NCBI GenBank assembly: GCA_032718475.1
Contig: JAUCBJ010005233.1
Location: forward strand, 1-36,419
DNA: 36,419 bases
Direction: 5' to 3'
From: Nemertoderma westbladi
Lineage: Eukaryota; Xenacoelomorpha; Nemertodermatida; Nemertodermatidae
Every line of letters starts with the position of its first letter. Within the stretch, counting starts at the first letter, position 1. The position numbers and the translations under genes were made by a program. The notes beneath the pieces were generated by a model. It saw only the letters and a list, made by a program, of their open reading frames with translations, did not search any database and had not been told where the DNA came from. Of this stretch, positions 1 through 10,723 are shown piece by piece.

Positions 1-3000
1 AGGGTACACGTACGTGGGGACTTCGGCGATATATTGGTAGGGTACACGTACGGGGGGGACTTCGGAGACATATTGGTAGGGTACACGTACGTGGGGACTT
101 CGGAGACATATTGGTAGGGTACATGTACGGGGGGACTTCGGAGACATATTGGTAGGGTAAACGTACGTGGGGACTTCGGAGACATATTGGTAGGGTACAC
201 GTACGGGGGGACTTCGGAGACATATTGGTAGGGTACACGTACGTGGGGACTTCGGAGACATATTGGTAGGGTACACGTACGTGGGGACTTCGGAGACATA
301 TTGGTAGGGTACACGTACGGGGGGACTTCGGAGACATATTGGTAAGGTACATGTACGGGGGGACTTCGGAGACATATTGGTAGGGTAAACGTACGTGGGG
401 ACTTCGGAGACATATTGGTAGGGTACACGTACGGGGGGACTTCGGAGACATATTGGTAGGGTACACGTACGGGGGGACTTCGGAGACATATTGGTAGGGT
501 ACACGTACGTGGGGACTTCGGAGACATATTGGTAGGGTACACGTACGGGGGGACTTCGCGAGGTAGGTTACACGTACGTGGGGACTTCGGAGACATATTG
601 GTAGGGTACACGTACGTGGGGACTTCGGAGACATATTGGTAGGGTACACGTACGTGGGGACTTCGGAGACATATTGGTAGGGTACACGTACGTGGGGACT
701 TCGGAGACATATTGGTAGGGTACACGTACGTGGGGACTTTGCGAGGTAGGGTACACGTACATGGAGACTTCGGAGACATATTGGTAGGGTACATGTACGT
801 GGGGACTTCGGAGACATATTGGTAGGGTAAACGTACGTGGGGACTTCGCGAGGTAGGGTACACGTACGGGGGGACTTCGGAGACGTATTGGTAGGGTACA
901 CGTACGGGGGAACTTCGGAGACATATTGGTAGGGTACACGTACGTGGGGACTTCGCGAGGTAGAGTACACGTACGTGGGGACTTCGGAGACATATTGGTA
1001 GGGTACACGTACGGGGGGACTTCGGAGACATATTGGTAGGGTACACGTACGTGGGGACTTCGCGAGGTAGGGTACACGTACGTGGGGACTTCGGAGACAT
1101 ATTGGTAGGGTACACGTACGTGGGGACTTCGCGAGGTAGGGTACACGTACGTGGGGACTTCGGAGACATATTGGTAGGGTAAACGTACGTGGGGATTTCG
1201 CGAGGTAGGGTACACGTACGGGGGGACTTCGCGAGGTAGGGTACACGTACGTGGGGACTTCGGAGACATATTGGTAGGGTACACGTACGTGGGGACTTCG
1301 GAGACATATTGGTAGGGTACACGTACGTGGGGACTTCGGAGACATATTGGTAGGGTACACGTACGTGGGGACTTGGCGAGGTAGGGTACACGTACGTGGG
1401 GACTTCGGAGACATATTGGTAGGGTACACGTACGTGGGGACTTCGCGAGGTAGGGTACACGTACGTGGGGACTTCGCGAGGTAGGGTACACGTACGTGGG
1501 GACTTCGGAGACATATTGGTAGGGTACATGTACGGGGGGACTTCGGAGACATATTGGTAGGGTAAACGTACGTGGGGACTTCGGAGACATATTGGTAGGG
1601 TACACGTACGGGGGGACTTCGGAGACATATTGGTAGGGTACACGTACGGGGGGACTTCGGAGACATATTGGTAGGGTACACGTACGTGGGGACTTCGGAG
1701 ACATATTGGTAGGGTACACGTACGTGGGGACTTCGGAGACATATTGGTAGGGTACACGTACGGGGGGACTTCGGAGACATATTGGTAGGGTACACGTACG
1801 TGGGGACTTCGGAGACATATTGGTAGGGTACACGTACGTGGGGACTTCGGAGACATATTGGTAGGGTACACGTACGGGGGGACTTCGGAGACATATTGGT
1901 AGGGTACACGTACGTGGGGACTTCGGAGACATATTGGTAGGGTACACGTACGTGGGGACTTCGCGAGGTAGGGTACACGTACGTGGGGACTTCGGAGACA
2001 TATTGGTAGGGTACACGTACGTGGGGACTTCGGAGACATATTGGTAGGGTAAACGTACGTGGGGACTTCGGAGACATATTGGTAGGGTACACGTACGGGG
2101 GGACTTCGGAGACATATTGGTAGGGTACACGTACGTGGGGACTTCGCGAGGTAGGGTACACGTACGTGGGGACTTCGGAGACATATTGGTAGGGTACACG
2201 TACGTGGGGACTTCGGAGACATATTGGTAGGGTACACGTACGTGGGGACTTCGCGAGGTAGGGTACACGTACGTGGGGACTTCGGAGACATATTGGTAGG
2301 GTACACGTACGTGGGGACTTCGGAGACATATTGGTAGGGTACACGTACGTGGGGACTTCGGAGACATATTGGTAGGGTACACGTACGTGGGGACTTCGCG
2401 AGGTAGGGTACACGTACGTGGGGACTTCGGAGACATATTGGTAGGGTACACGTACGTGGGGACTTCGGAGACATATTGGTAGGGTACACGTACGTGGGGA
2501 CTTCGCGAGGTAGGGTACACGTACGTGGGGACTTCGGAGACATATTGGTAGGGTACACGTACGTGGGGACTTCGCGAGGTAGGGTACACGTACGTGGGGA
2601 CTTCGGAGACATATTGGTAGGGTACACGTACGTGGGGACTTCGGAGACATATTGGTAGGGTACACGTACGTGGGGACTTCGCGAGGTAGGGTACACGTAC
2701 GTGGGGACTTCGGAGACATATTGGTAGGGTACACGTACGTGGGGACTTCGGAGACATATTGGTAGGGTACACGTACGTGGGGACTTCGGAGACATATTGG
2801 TAGGGTACACGTACGTGGGGACTTCGGCGAGGTAGGGTACACGTACGTGGGGACTTCGGAGACATATTGGTAGGGTACACGTACGTGGGGACTTCGCGAG
2901 GTAGGGTACACGTACGTGGGGACTTCGCGAGGTAGGGTACACGTACGTGGGGACTTCGGAGACATATTGGTAGGGTACACGTACGTGGGGACTTCGGAGA

Positions 3001-5215
3001 CATATTGGTAGGGTACACGTACGTGGGGACTTCGGAGACATATTGGTAGGGTACACGTACGTGGGGACTTCGGAGACATATTGGTAGGGTACACGTACGT
3101 GGGGACTTCGCGAGGTAGGGTACACGTACGTGGGGACTTCGGAGACATATTGGTAGGGTACACGTACGTGGGGACTTCGGAGAGGTAGGGTACACGTACG
3201 TGGGGACTTCGCGAGGTAGGGTACACGTACGTGGGGACTTCGGAGACATATTGGTAGGGTACACGTACGTGGGGACTTCGGAGACATATTGGTAGGGTAC
3301 ACGTACGTGGGGACTTCGGAGACATATTGGTAGGGTACACGTACGTGGGGACTTCGGCGAGGTAGGGTACACGTACGTGGGGACTTCGGAGACATATTGG
3401 TAGGGTACACGTACGTGGGGACTTCGCGAGGTAGGGTACACGTACGTGGGGACTTCGCGAGGTAGGGTACACGTACGTGGGGACTTCGGAGACATATTGG
3501 TAGGGTACACGTACGTGGGGACTTCGGAGACATATTGGTAGGGTACACGTACGTGGGGACTTCGGAGACATATTGGTAGGGTACACGTACGGGGGGACTT
3601 CGGAGACATATTGGTAGGGTACACGTACGTGGGGACTTCGCGAGGTAGGGTACACGTACGTGGGGACTTCGGAGACATATTGGTAGGGTACACGTACGTG
3701 GGGACTTCGCGAGGTAGGGTACACGTACGTGGGGACTTCGGAGACATATTGGTAGGGTACACGTACGTGGGGACTTCGCGATGGTAGGGTACACGTACGT
3801 GGGGACTTCGGAGACATATTGGTAGGGTACACGTACGTGGGGACTTCGGAGACATATTGGTAGGGTACACGTACGTGGGGACTTCGGAGACATATTGGTA
3901 GGGTACACGTACGGGGGGACTTCGGAGACATATTGGTAGGGTACACGTACGTGGGGACTTCGCGAGGTAGGGTACACGTACGTGGGGACTTCGGAGACAT
4001 ATTGGTAGGGTACACGTACGTGGGGACTTCGGAGACATATTGGTAGGGTACACGTACGTGGGGACTTCGGAGACATATTGGTAGGGTACACGTACGTGGG
4101 GACTTCGGAGACATATTGGTAGGGTACACGTACGGGGGGACTTCGGAGACATATTGGTAGGGTACACGTACGTGGGGACTTCGGAGACATATTGGTAGGG
4201 TACACGTACGTGGGGACTTCGGCGCAGGTAGGGTACACGTACGGGGGGACTTCGGAGACATATTGGTAGGGTACACGTACGTGGGGACTTCGGAGACATA
4301 TTGGTAGGGTACACGTACGGGGGGACTTCGGAGACATATTGGTAGGGTACACGTACGTGGGGACTTCGGAGACATATTGGTAGGGTACACGTACGTGGGG
4401 ACTTCGCGAGGTAGGGTACACGTACGTGGGGACTTCGGAGACATATTGGTAGGGTACACGTACGGGGGGACTTCGGAGACATATTGGTAGGGTACACGTA
4501 CGTGGGGACTTCGGAGACATATTGGTAGGGTACACGTACGGGGGGACTTCGCGAGGTAGGGTACACGTACGTGGGGACTTCGGAGACATATTGGTAGGGT
4601 ACACGTACGTGGGGACTTCGGAGACATATTGGTAGGGTACACGTACGTGGGGACTTCGCGAGGTAGGGTACACGTACGTGGGGACTTCGGAGACATATTG
4701 GTAGGGTACACGTACGTGGGGACTTCGCGAGGTAGGGTACACGTACGTGGGGACTTCGGAGACATATTGGTAGGGTACACGTACGTGGGGACTTCGGAGA
4801 CATATTGGTAGGGTACACGTACGTGGGGACTTCGGCGACATATTGGTAGGGTACACGTACGTGGGGACTTCGGAGACATATTGGTAGGGTACACGTACGT
4901 GGGGACTTCGGAGACATATTGGTAGGGTACACGTACATGGGGACTTCGCGAGGTAGAGTACACGTACGTGGGGACTTCGGAGACATATTGGTAGGGTACA
5001 CGTACGGGGGGACTTCGGAGACATATTGGTAGGGTACACGTACGTGGGGACTTCGGAGACATATTGGTAGGGTACACGTACGTGGGGACTTCGGAGACAT
5101 ATTGGTAGGGTACACGTACGGGGGGACTTCGGAGACATATTGGTAGGGTACACGTACGTGGGGACTTCGGAGACATATTGGTAGGGTACACGTACGTGGG
5201 GACTTCGGATACATA
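1..5215. repeat. Minisatellite array of mixed 38-bp and 31-bp units
   Basis: Tandem array running off the left edge of the window, roughly 145 units by length. Every unit shares the core GTACACGTACGTGGGGACTT. Two linkers join the cores: the long form GGAGACATATT (38-bp unit) and the short form GCGA (31-bp unit), mixed irregularly. Common substitutions are GTACGGGGGG for GTACGTGGGG, TAAACG for TACACG and CATGTACG for CACGTACG. Rare hybrid linkers (GGCGA near 2826 and 3356, GGAGA near 3179, GCGAT near 3779, GGCGCA near 4212) look like recombination or slippage products. The core holds a perfect 10-bp palindrome, CACGTACGTG. The array stops sharply near 5215. A 1548-codon open frame on the minus strand (568-5214) exists because the reverse complement has no stop in any frame; it is not a credible gene. 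Confidence 0.97.
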
Positions 5216-5314
5216 TTTTTCGATTTTGCCTTTAAATTTTTTTATAAGCGTTTTAAAAAAGTGTATTTTGCGAAATCGAACCCTCCGTGTCGTAGCCATT
5301 CTTCACATTAGTCT
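5216..5314. other. AT-rich flank of the minisatellite, no gene seen
   Basis: Unique AT-rich sequence directly after the last array unit. No convincing coding region, RNA or repeat was recognised. Confidence 0.6.
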
Positions 5315-5660
5315 TTTTTGTCATATCATTAGAAAGGTTGCGTTGCAAGTATTTCAAATAATATGTAATGATATCTGAATTTCGTTGATAAACAGCTGAG
5401 ATTCTAGAACGTATTATTTACTTTGAGTTGGTGCGCAACAGCCGTTTACATACACAATATATCTAATTGCGTAGCTATATATAAATCAAATGTTCCAGAT
5501 CTTTGTGTTTATTAAATAGAATAAATGGCCTGCAGCGAATGATACTTCTTGCAATCTTTGAACCCCTATATCTCAGCTGTTTCTCAACGAAATTCGGATA
5601 TTGTCATACATTTTGAATCCTTGCAACGCAAGCTTTCTATTGATAGGATATATATTTTTA
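5315..5660. repeat. Inverted repeat with arms of about 75 bp
   Basis: The left arm (about 5328-5402) contains GTTGCGTTGCAAG and GAATTTCGTTGATAAACAGC. The reverse complement of the right arm (about 5569-5642) contains the matching CTTGCGTTGCAAG and GAATTTCGTTGAGAAACAGC in the same order. Similarity weakens outward from both arms. About 165 bp of unrelated AT-rich sequence lies between them. This is consistent with a MITE-like foldback element, but I could not define ends or a target duplication. Confidence 0.7.
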
Positions 5661-6123
5661 CAGAATACAAGCGAACACACAATATCTTAGTAGAACACAC
5701 TAGAATACACCCCCGAACATAGGCGAACATAGCAGTAATTATAATCCGCACCAAAAAATAGCACACTGGGAAAAGTTTATGACTACTGTATGTATGATGA
5801 AAGGTCTATTATCTCCAAATATTTTTTTTATGAAATTGTCAACTTCAAAACCCTACTTCTTCTACAAGTTTAGAGCAATTAGTCTGAAAATTTCTGTGGG
5901 TGTCAACATAGCCACCCTGCATAAAAGTATCAGACAACTTTTTGAAATTTAATACTATTTATAACGATCCTAAAAATTAGCATTTTGCAATTAGCATTTG
6001 CAGCGCCACTAGCGGTGCGGAATTATTTTCAGAACATTTCGCCTGATAGTTATGTTGCCCCATCCTTGATCTATTATATAAAAAAACTTTCATGTGATTA
6101 GATTCAAAACTGTAAAAGCCTTA

Positions 6124-6639
6124 GGCCCCCCTCACACGGAGCAACTTGTTTCTGCAACTTGTTTCTGCAACTTGTTTCTGAATCTTGTTGCTGGACCCCC
6201 TCACACACAGAAACTTGTTGCTGCAACTTGTTTCCGAAACTTGTTTCTGTGTGTGAGGACTCCAGCAACAAGTTGCTGCAACTTGTTTCGAAACTTATTT
6301 ATGTGTGTGAGTGGCTCCAGCAACAAGTTGCTGGAAGTTATATTCCCAGCAACTTTTTTAAAAACCTTTTTTACATCCAATTTCTATATTAGAGATTCGA
6401 TAAATTTAGTGATTAGATATTATATATCAATAATGACTGGATATGTTAGCTATTTGTTTTGAAATAATTGTTATTTTCTTGAGCAACAAGTTTTGTGTGT
6501 GAGGGGGTCCAGCAACAAGTTGCAGCAACAAGTTTCTGTTTGTGAGGGGGTCCAGCAACAAGTTTCTGTGTGTGAGGGTGTCCAGTAACAAGTTTCAGAA
6601 ACAAGTTGCAGAAACAAGTTGCTCCGTGTGAGGGGGGCC
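6124..6639. mobile_element. PIF/Harbinger-like foldback MITE with TTA target duplication
   Basis: The 516-bp element begins GGCCCCCCTCACACGGA and ends with its exact reverse complement. It is flanked by TTA on both sides (6121-6123 and 6640-6642), the 3-bp duplication typical of PIF/Harbinger transposons. The inverted repeats are long and made of sub-repeats: alternating CAACTTGTTTCTG and GGACCCCCTCACACACAG blocks, several per arm, pointing inward. Only about 130 bp in the middle (about 6350-6480) lies outside this pattern. No transposase is encoded, so it must be non-autonomous. Superfamily assignment rests on duplication length and terminal form, not on a transposase match. Confidence 0.8.
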
Positions 6640-6776
6640 TTAGGGTTTTAAACGCAACCAAGTTTTGTTTTATTGTTAACTAGTATTAACTAATATTAAA
6701 TAGCGAAAAATAAAGTTTTTCTAACCAATTTTGAAACGCTGAGTGATAAATCGAGGAGTTGTCCAAAAATTGTTTA

Positions 6777-6792
6777 CCCCCCCCCCCCCCCC
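6777..6792. repeat. Poly(C) tract, 16 bases
   Basis: Uninterrupted run of C, directly followed by TTAATAAGG, within the larger inverted-repeat region. Confidence 0.95.
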
Positions 6793-6998
6793 TTAATAAG
6801 GAAAAAAGAGCATGTACTATGGGTCTTAACAACCTCTAATTAATTTTTTCCGAAAACCTAAATAACTTCAATTTTCTTATTGGCGCCATATTGGGACAAT
6901 TCCCATCACTTGCATAAGTTTTAATTGGGTGGTCTACTAATTTCGGTATCACATAATGTTTTGTAATGAATTTCACATCGTATATCTCCAAACCACGT

Positions 6999-7033
6999 AC
7001 GCGTTGTGGTTACGTTACGTACCACCAACGCGT
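6999..7033. repeat. Small hairpin with ACGCGTT arms
   Basis: ACGCGTTGTGGT (6999-7010) and ACCACCAACGCGT (7021-7033) are inverted copies apart from one bulge or mismatch. The 10-base spacer is TACGTTACGT. It lies near the centre of the 5791-7503 inverted-repeat region. Function is unknown. Confidence 0.75.
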
Positions 7034-7668
7034 TAATAGTGTTTTTACTTAATATAATAAAATAGCCTCGTGAAGTTCGTGAACATTATGGACAATATTT
7101 TATTTTTTCTACTCGGCCCACTTGCTACTATATACAGTATATACGATATCGGCATTTCCGATACGGGCAGCCGCGATGAACTTAGTAGAGCGGAAAACGC
7201 TACTAATTGACTAAAATTCCGATAGTAGGCCTCGTGAAGTAGAGTTGAGTTATGTAGTTGTTTACCACTCCATCCCATCATGCTTTGATATTAAACTGTT
7301 GGATACTCTGGTTATAAGGGCGTTTATACTCTGGTTATAGTATTAAATTTTATTAACAAAAAATTACAAAAGTAGTCTGATACTTTTATGCAGGGTGGCT
7401 ATGTAGACACTGATTGCTCAAAAATTGTAAGAAGTAGTAGGGTTTTGAAGTTTACAATTTCATCAAAAAAATATTAGGAGATAATCGACCTTTCATTATA
7501 CATATTAATAGTAATTTCAATAGGTCTCCCTAAATTGAAATTGTTATAACTTAAAAAATAAAAGAGCTATTAAATAGCGGTTTTCAGATTTGGAAACACC
7601 ATTTAATCGAGCATTATAATCGATCATAAAAATAATTTCGACATATTTTGGACCAAAATGGTGTACCA

Positions 7669-7690
7669 CCCCCCCCCCCCCCCCCCCCCC
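7669..7690. repeat. Poly(C) tract, 22 bases
   Basis: Uninterrupted run of C just right of the 5791-7503 inverted repeat, followed by TTAAAGTG. Confidence 0.95.
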
Positions 7691-8729
7691 TTAAAGTGAT
7701 AATTTTATATATTTGTGGAGGTTGTGATAATATTATATTTTAGCGGAAACTCCAAATTTAGTAATTTTCCTGTTAAAATGTGACTGCTCAATATTTAACT
7801 TTCGGGGTCGGAATACTAAAACTACAGGCATAGGCGACATTTTTTGACGAGATCCATATATTTTCAGCCTTTTTAACGAAACAGTGGGATGGATTGTAAA
7901 TGGGCCAGGGGAAAAATATTGTGGTTTGAAGTTTGTAAACCTTTCACAACAGATAGTCACCCCATTTAATATTCAAGATGCAATTACTAACTTTCCTAAT
8001 AGTGTAGTAGATAAATATATTCCCAAGAGAGAAAAAAAAAGAAAACTTATGAATTCACAAAGGCCTTTGGGGCAGAGAGAGATAGAATGTTTTATACAAA
8101 CGTAGGGGTTGTTAGTATTCAGCTGGTTTGTAAGTCTGAGTAACAGGTATTGACAGGGCCTTGACTAGGCCCCAAAAGATTTATTCCTTTTGCATATCAA
8201 TGAGATGCCAGCTAGATTGAATTTAATTTACGGCAGTGCCCTATGGAAATGGTTTGCGCATAGTAATTAGGGGTACTAAGTCAACGGGCGATGTATTATG
8301 TATAGAATGCTAATTAGATTCAAGTCATTCTCGGTACAGCGGCGCTGAATTATACGGGAATATGTGGAAACATCGAAATAAAAAATAGGAGAAAGGAAAA
8401 AGAAACGCAGACAACATGGGGGGCCTACTGAAAGTGATTAAAAAACGCCTTACAGTCTGTTAGCCATACAGGATGTCTGGTTAATCGGGAATCTAATAAA
8501 AATGTGTAGAGAATGTAAACGGCATAACTTAGAGAAAGTAGAGAAAGAAAAAGATGGGTTTTAAAGAAAATTATATTATTATTTTTGACTAGCTGGCAAT
8601 ACCTGAGTCGGGTTACCCGGTATTACCGATAATTGTATTGCGAGGCTCATTATGCAGTACCATTAATGTGTACGGTAATTCAAAAAACGGGGCCAGCGCA
8701 AAGAGATTTAGACTTAATTCCATTATGAT
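7691..8729. other. Intergenic stretch, no supported gene
   Basis: AT-rich sequence with only short open frames. The longest plus-strand one (7884-8105, 73 codons) has a lysine/arginine-rich C-terminal half and matches nothing I recognise. It could be a remnant of a mobile element or an exon, but nothing supports either. The right part leads into the degraded retrotransposon copy, whose 5' limit is unclear. Confidence 0.5.
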
Positions 8730-9830
8730 ATGCAAAGAGCATTAGACCAATGGTGCCAGGGGAGTAGATGCTGTCCCGCCCTGAGGTCTATAAAATATCA
8801 GTGTTTGGAGCTCATTTACCCCATTATAGTACAGATGTAAAGAACAACAAGAGTCCCACAAGAAATGAAAACTAAGAAGTCGGTCAACGTTACCAAGAAG
8901 GGCAACCTAACACTCTATGGTTCTTTTCGGGGAATCTCATTGATCTCGATTGCTGCAAAGCTATACAATAGAATTCTATTAAATCGCATCAGGGATCCCA
9001 TTGAGAGACTGCTCCGTGGAAATCAGAATGGGTTCCGTAAAGGTCGTGGGACCATGGAGCCCATTTAGCGCTTTAGACGGATACTTGGAGAGTTATCAAC
9101 TGGTTCCAGGAGTCGAGGAAATCCTACCAAGCACCTAACTGATCTAGACTTTGCTGATGATAGGATTACTCTCAGAATCACTAGAAGGAGCCCAACGGCT
9201 CCTCAGCTCATTAGAACAGGCTACTTCTAGAGTGGATCTTTTTGTTAACTTCAAGAAATGCCTGAACGTAGGAGCATAAGGGCCAAGGATGGTATGCTTG
9301 AGCATGTGCTCGACTTATGTTACCTGGGATCATGGATCAGGAGATTAGGTGCAAGGGCAGCTTTAAATAGGCTTTCCAGGAATTGAAAGTCACATAGGAT
9401 ACGTCGGAAACTTAAGGTCCGATTATTCAGAGCAGCAGTAGTTTCAGTACTCATCTATGGGAGCCCATACTGGGCTCTAACTGTTGATGATACCAAATCT
9501 CTGGTTGGCACTTACACAATAACGCTACTCACTCATAATATTGGAAGTCTCCCATTGCTCCCCAAACTTGACACTTGAACAGAGCAGAGCTGCCTCCGCT
9601 TTGCAGGACATTGCTTTCGCCGAGAGGACCAGCCAGTGCATAATCTTGTGCTTTGGCAGCCTCATGGAGTGAATAAGCTAGGTGGACAGCCCAAGACTTT
9701 CTTGAGACGCATCTTAAAGGACACTGGCCTTGAAAATGCGGATAATCTTACGAAAGTCATGGGGGATGGGGAGTTGTGACGGCGCAATTTTGTCGACAGC
9801 CGGCATATCATTCTTAATGCACGCTGCATC
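8730..9830 (+). pseudogene. Degraded RTE-like retrotransposon copy (reverse transcriptase part)
   Basis: Plus-strand relic of the same family as the intact element at 21899-25126. It covers that protein from about residue 570 (the KSIKTNRASGVDG region) to the C-terminal end. Frame is held only in patches; 8865-9068 still encodes KKGNLTLYGSFRGISLISIA and continues to GRGTMEP before a stop. An in-frame deletion near 9100 joins the codon for S693 to that for T800, removing 106 codons and the RT motif A aspartate. The FADD motif survives (TTTGCTGATGAT, about 9150) but is followed by a frameshift. Further indels and stops occur near 9300-9360 and 9560-9590. It cannot encode active protein. Similarity ends near 9830 by eye. 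Confidence 0.93.
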
Positions 9831-9839
9831 ACAACCAAC

Positions 9840-10284
9840 CAATTGTAGACTTCATGGTGGTGGCAAAAACCTTTTTGATGAAACAGAAACAGTTATATGA
9901 TAAAGCGTCACAAATAAATCAATTAATGTTGGTATTGCAGAATGTTCCAGTGCAGCTATATTCGCTATCTCACATTCTGAAACGTGTTATAAATTATTCT
10001 AGAACGCTACATCATTCCACAGCGTTTAAGTAAATAGTTACTGTACGCCCTTATCTATAGAAATCGAAAGAAACCTGAGTTGTATAAAATAAATGCACAA
10101 TAACGCAGACATAGACCAGAAAAATAATTATTATCACAATTAAAAAAATATATTCAACATAATTTAATACCCTATGTTAGGAAGGTTACAACACGATAAA
10201 CAATAACCATAGTTAAAAACTCAGCTACTACGGTCGGGGGATGTTATGGGAATAAACAATTGTCACCCTTTATAAACTCTTACA
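9840..10284. other. Intergenic, nothing recognised
   Basis: AT-rich sequence between the retrotransposon relic and the SINE-like element. No gene or structured repeat was seen. Confidence 0.5.
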
Positions 10285-10530
10285 GTCCGAACAGATGGTT
10301 TAGTTGTTAAAGTGCCGGCCTTCCATTCCGAGGGTCGTAGCATCGAGACCTAGGGAGGGACGTCCAGTTTTCGATAATATTTCTATGACTTTTTCCGGAG
10401 GGGGGGGAGTAGAAAGAAATGATGGTGTTCTTGGCAACCGGTAGCTCAATCTTGGTGGCGAGCTGTCAATTACAATTTTACTGGGAGAGGCCAGCGCTGT
10501 ATTACAGTACTGAATGGACACTTAATCAGT
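10285..10530 (+). mobile_element. tRNA-derived SINE-like element
   Basis: The head resembles a tRNA gene. An A-box-like TGGTTTAGTTGTTAAAGTGC starts at 10296, then an anticodon-stem-like CCGGCCTTCCATTCCGAGGG, then a B-box-like CATCGAGACC at 10341-10350. The following AGGGAGGGACG resembles an acceptor 3' side. A non-tRNA body follows (TTTTCCGGAGGGGGGGG, then GGCAACCGG and so on) to about 10530. The box order and spacing (about 45 bp) fit a Pol III promoter of a tRNA-derived SINE. The B box departs from the consensus GGTTCGANTCC, so this is an old copy. The 3' end is uncertain. It lies about 200 bp downstream of the IRF2BP stop codon, in the opposite orientation. Confidence 0.6.
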
Positions 10531-10723
10531 GGGAGATTACAAACGTATAAATAATATAAATATTCTAAACTCATAATTAATAAGTCTCTACATTATATAC
10601 CGTTGTCCTTAACCATTAGTTTGTAACATTTGTTATTTAAAAAAAAACGCCTTATTATTGACATTCGGCGAGATATAATTAACTAATTATTATTCATTCA
10701 CGACGCCTTTCTACATTAATAGT
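10531..10723 (-). other. Probable 3' UTR or downstream flank of the IRF2BP gene
   Basis: AT-rich sequence directly after the stop codon (minus strand). No canonical AATAAA was found on the minus strand here; AATAAT variants occur near 10685-10695. The cleavage site cannot be placed. Confidence 0.35.

Larger units (their letters stand above)
5791..7503. repeat. Large inverted-repeat structure (arms about 135 bp) enclosing other elements
   Basis: The left arm, 5791-5935, reads out as the reverse complement of the right arm, 7375-7503, with few differences. Shared blocks include CATAGCCACCCTGCATAAAA and ACTTCAAAACCCTACT in the same order. A weaker match (AAATTTAATACTAT) extends inward to about 5958 and 7337. 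The interior, about 1.4 kb, holds the Harbinger-like element at 6124-6639, a C16 tract and a small hairpin. It looks like a non-autonomous DNA transposon that took later insertions, but the outer limits and any target duplication were not resolved. Confidence 0.75.

Noticed and set aside
568-5214. 1548-codon minus-strand ORF
   Set aside because: Lies wholly in the 38/31-bp array, whose reverse complement is stop-free in all three frames. The encoded chain simply cycles through the three frames of the unit.
6094-6661. Cysteine-rich short frames (122, 77 and 71 codons)
   Set aside because: Translations of the modular inverted repeats of the Harbinger-like MITE on both strands.
7884-8105. 73-codon plus-strand frame with a basic C-terminal half
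   Set aside because: Not recognised, no start context or splice evidence, and a minus-strand frame overlaps its first part. A translated database search would decide.
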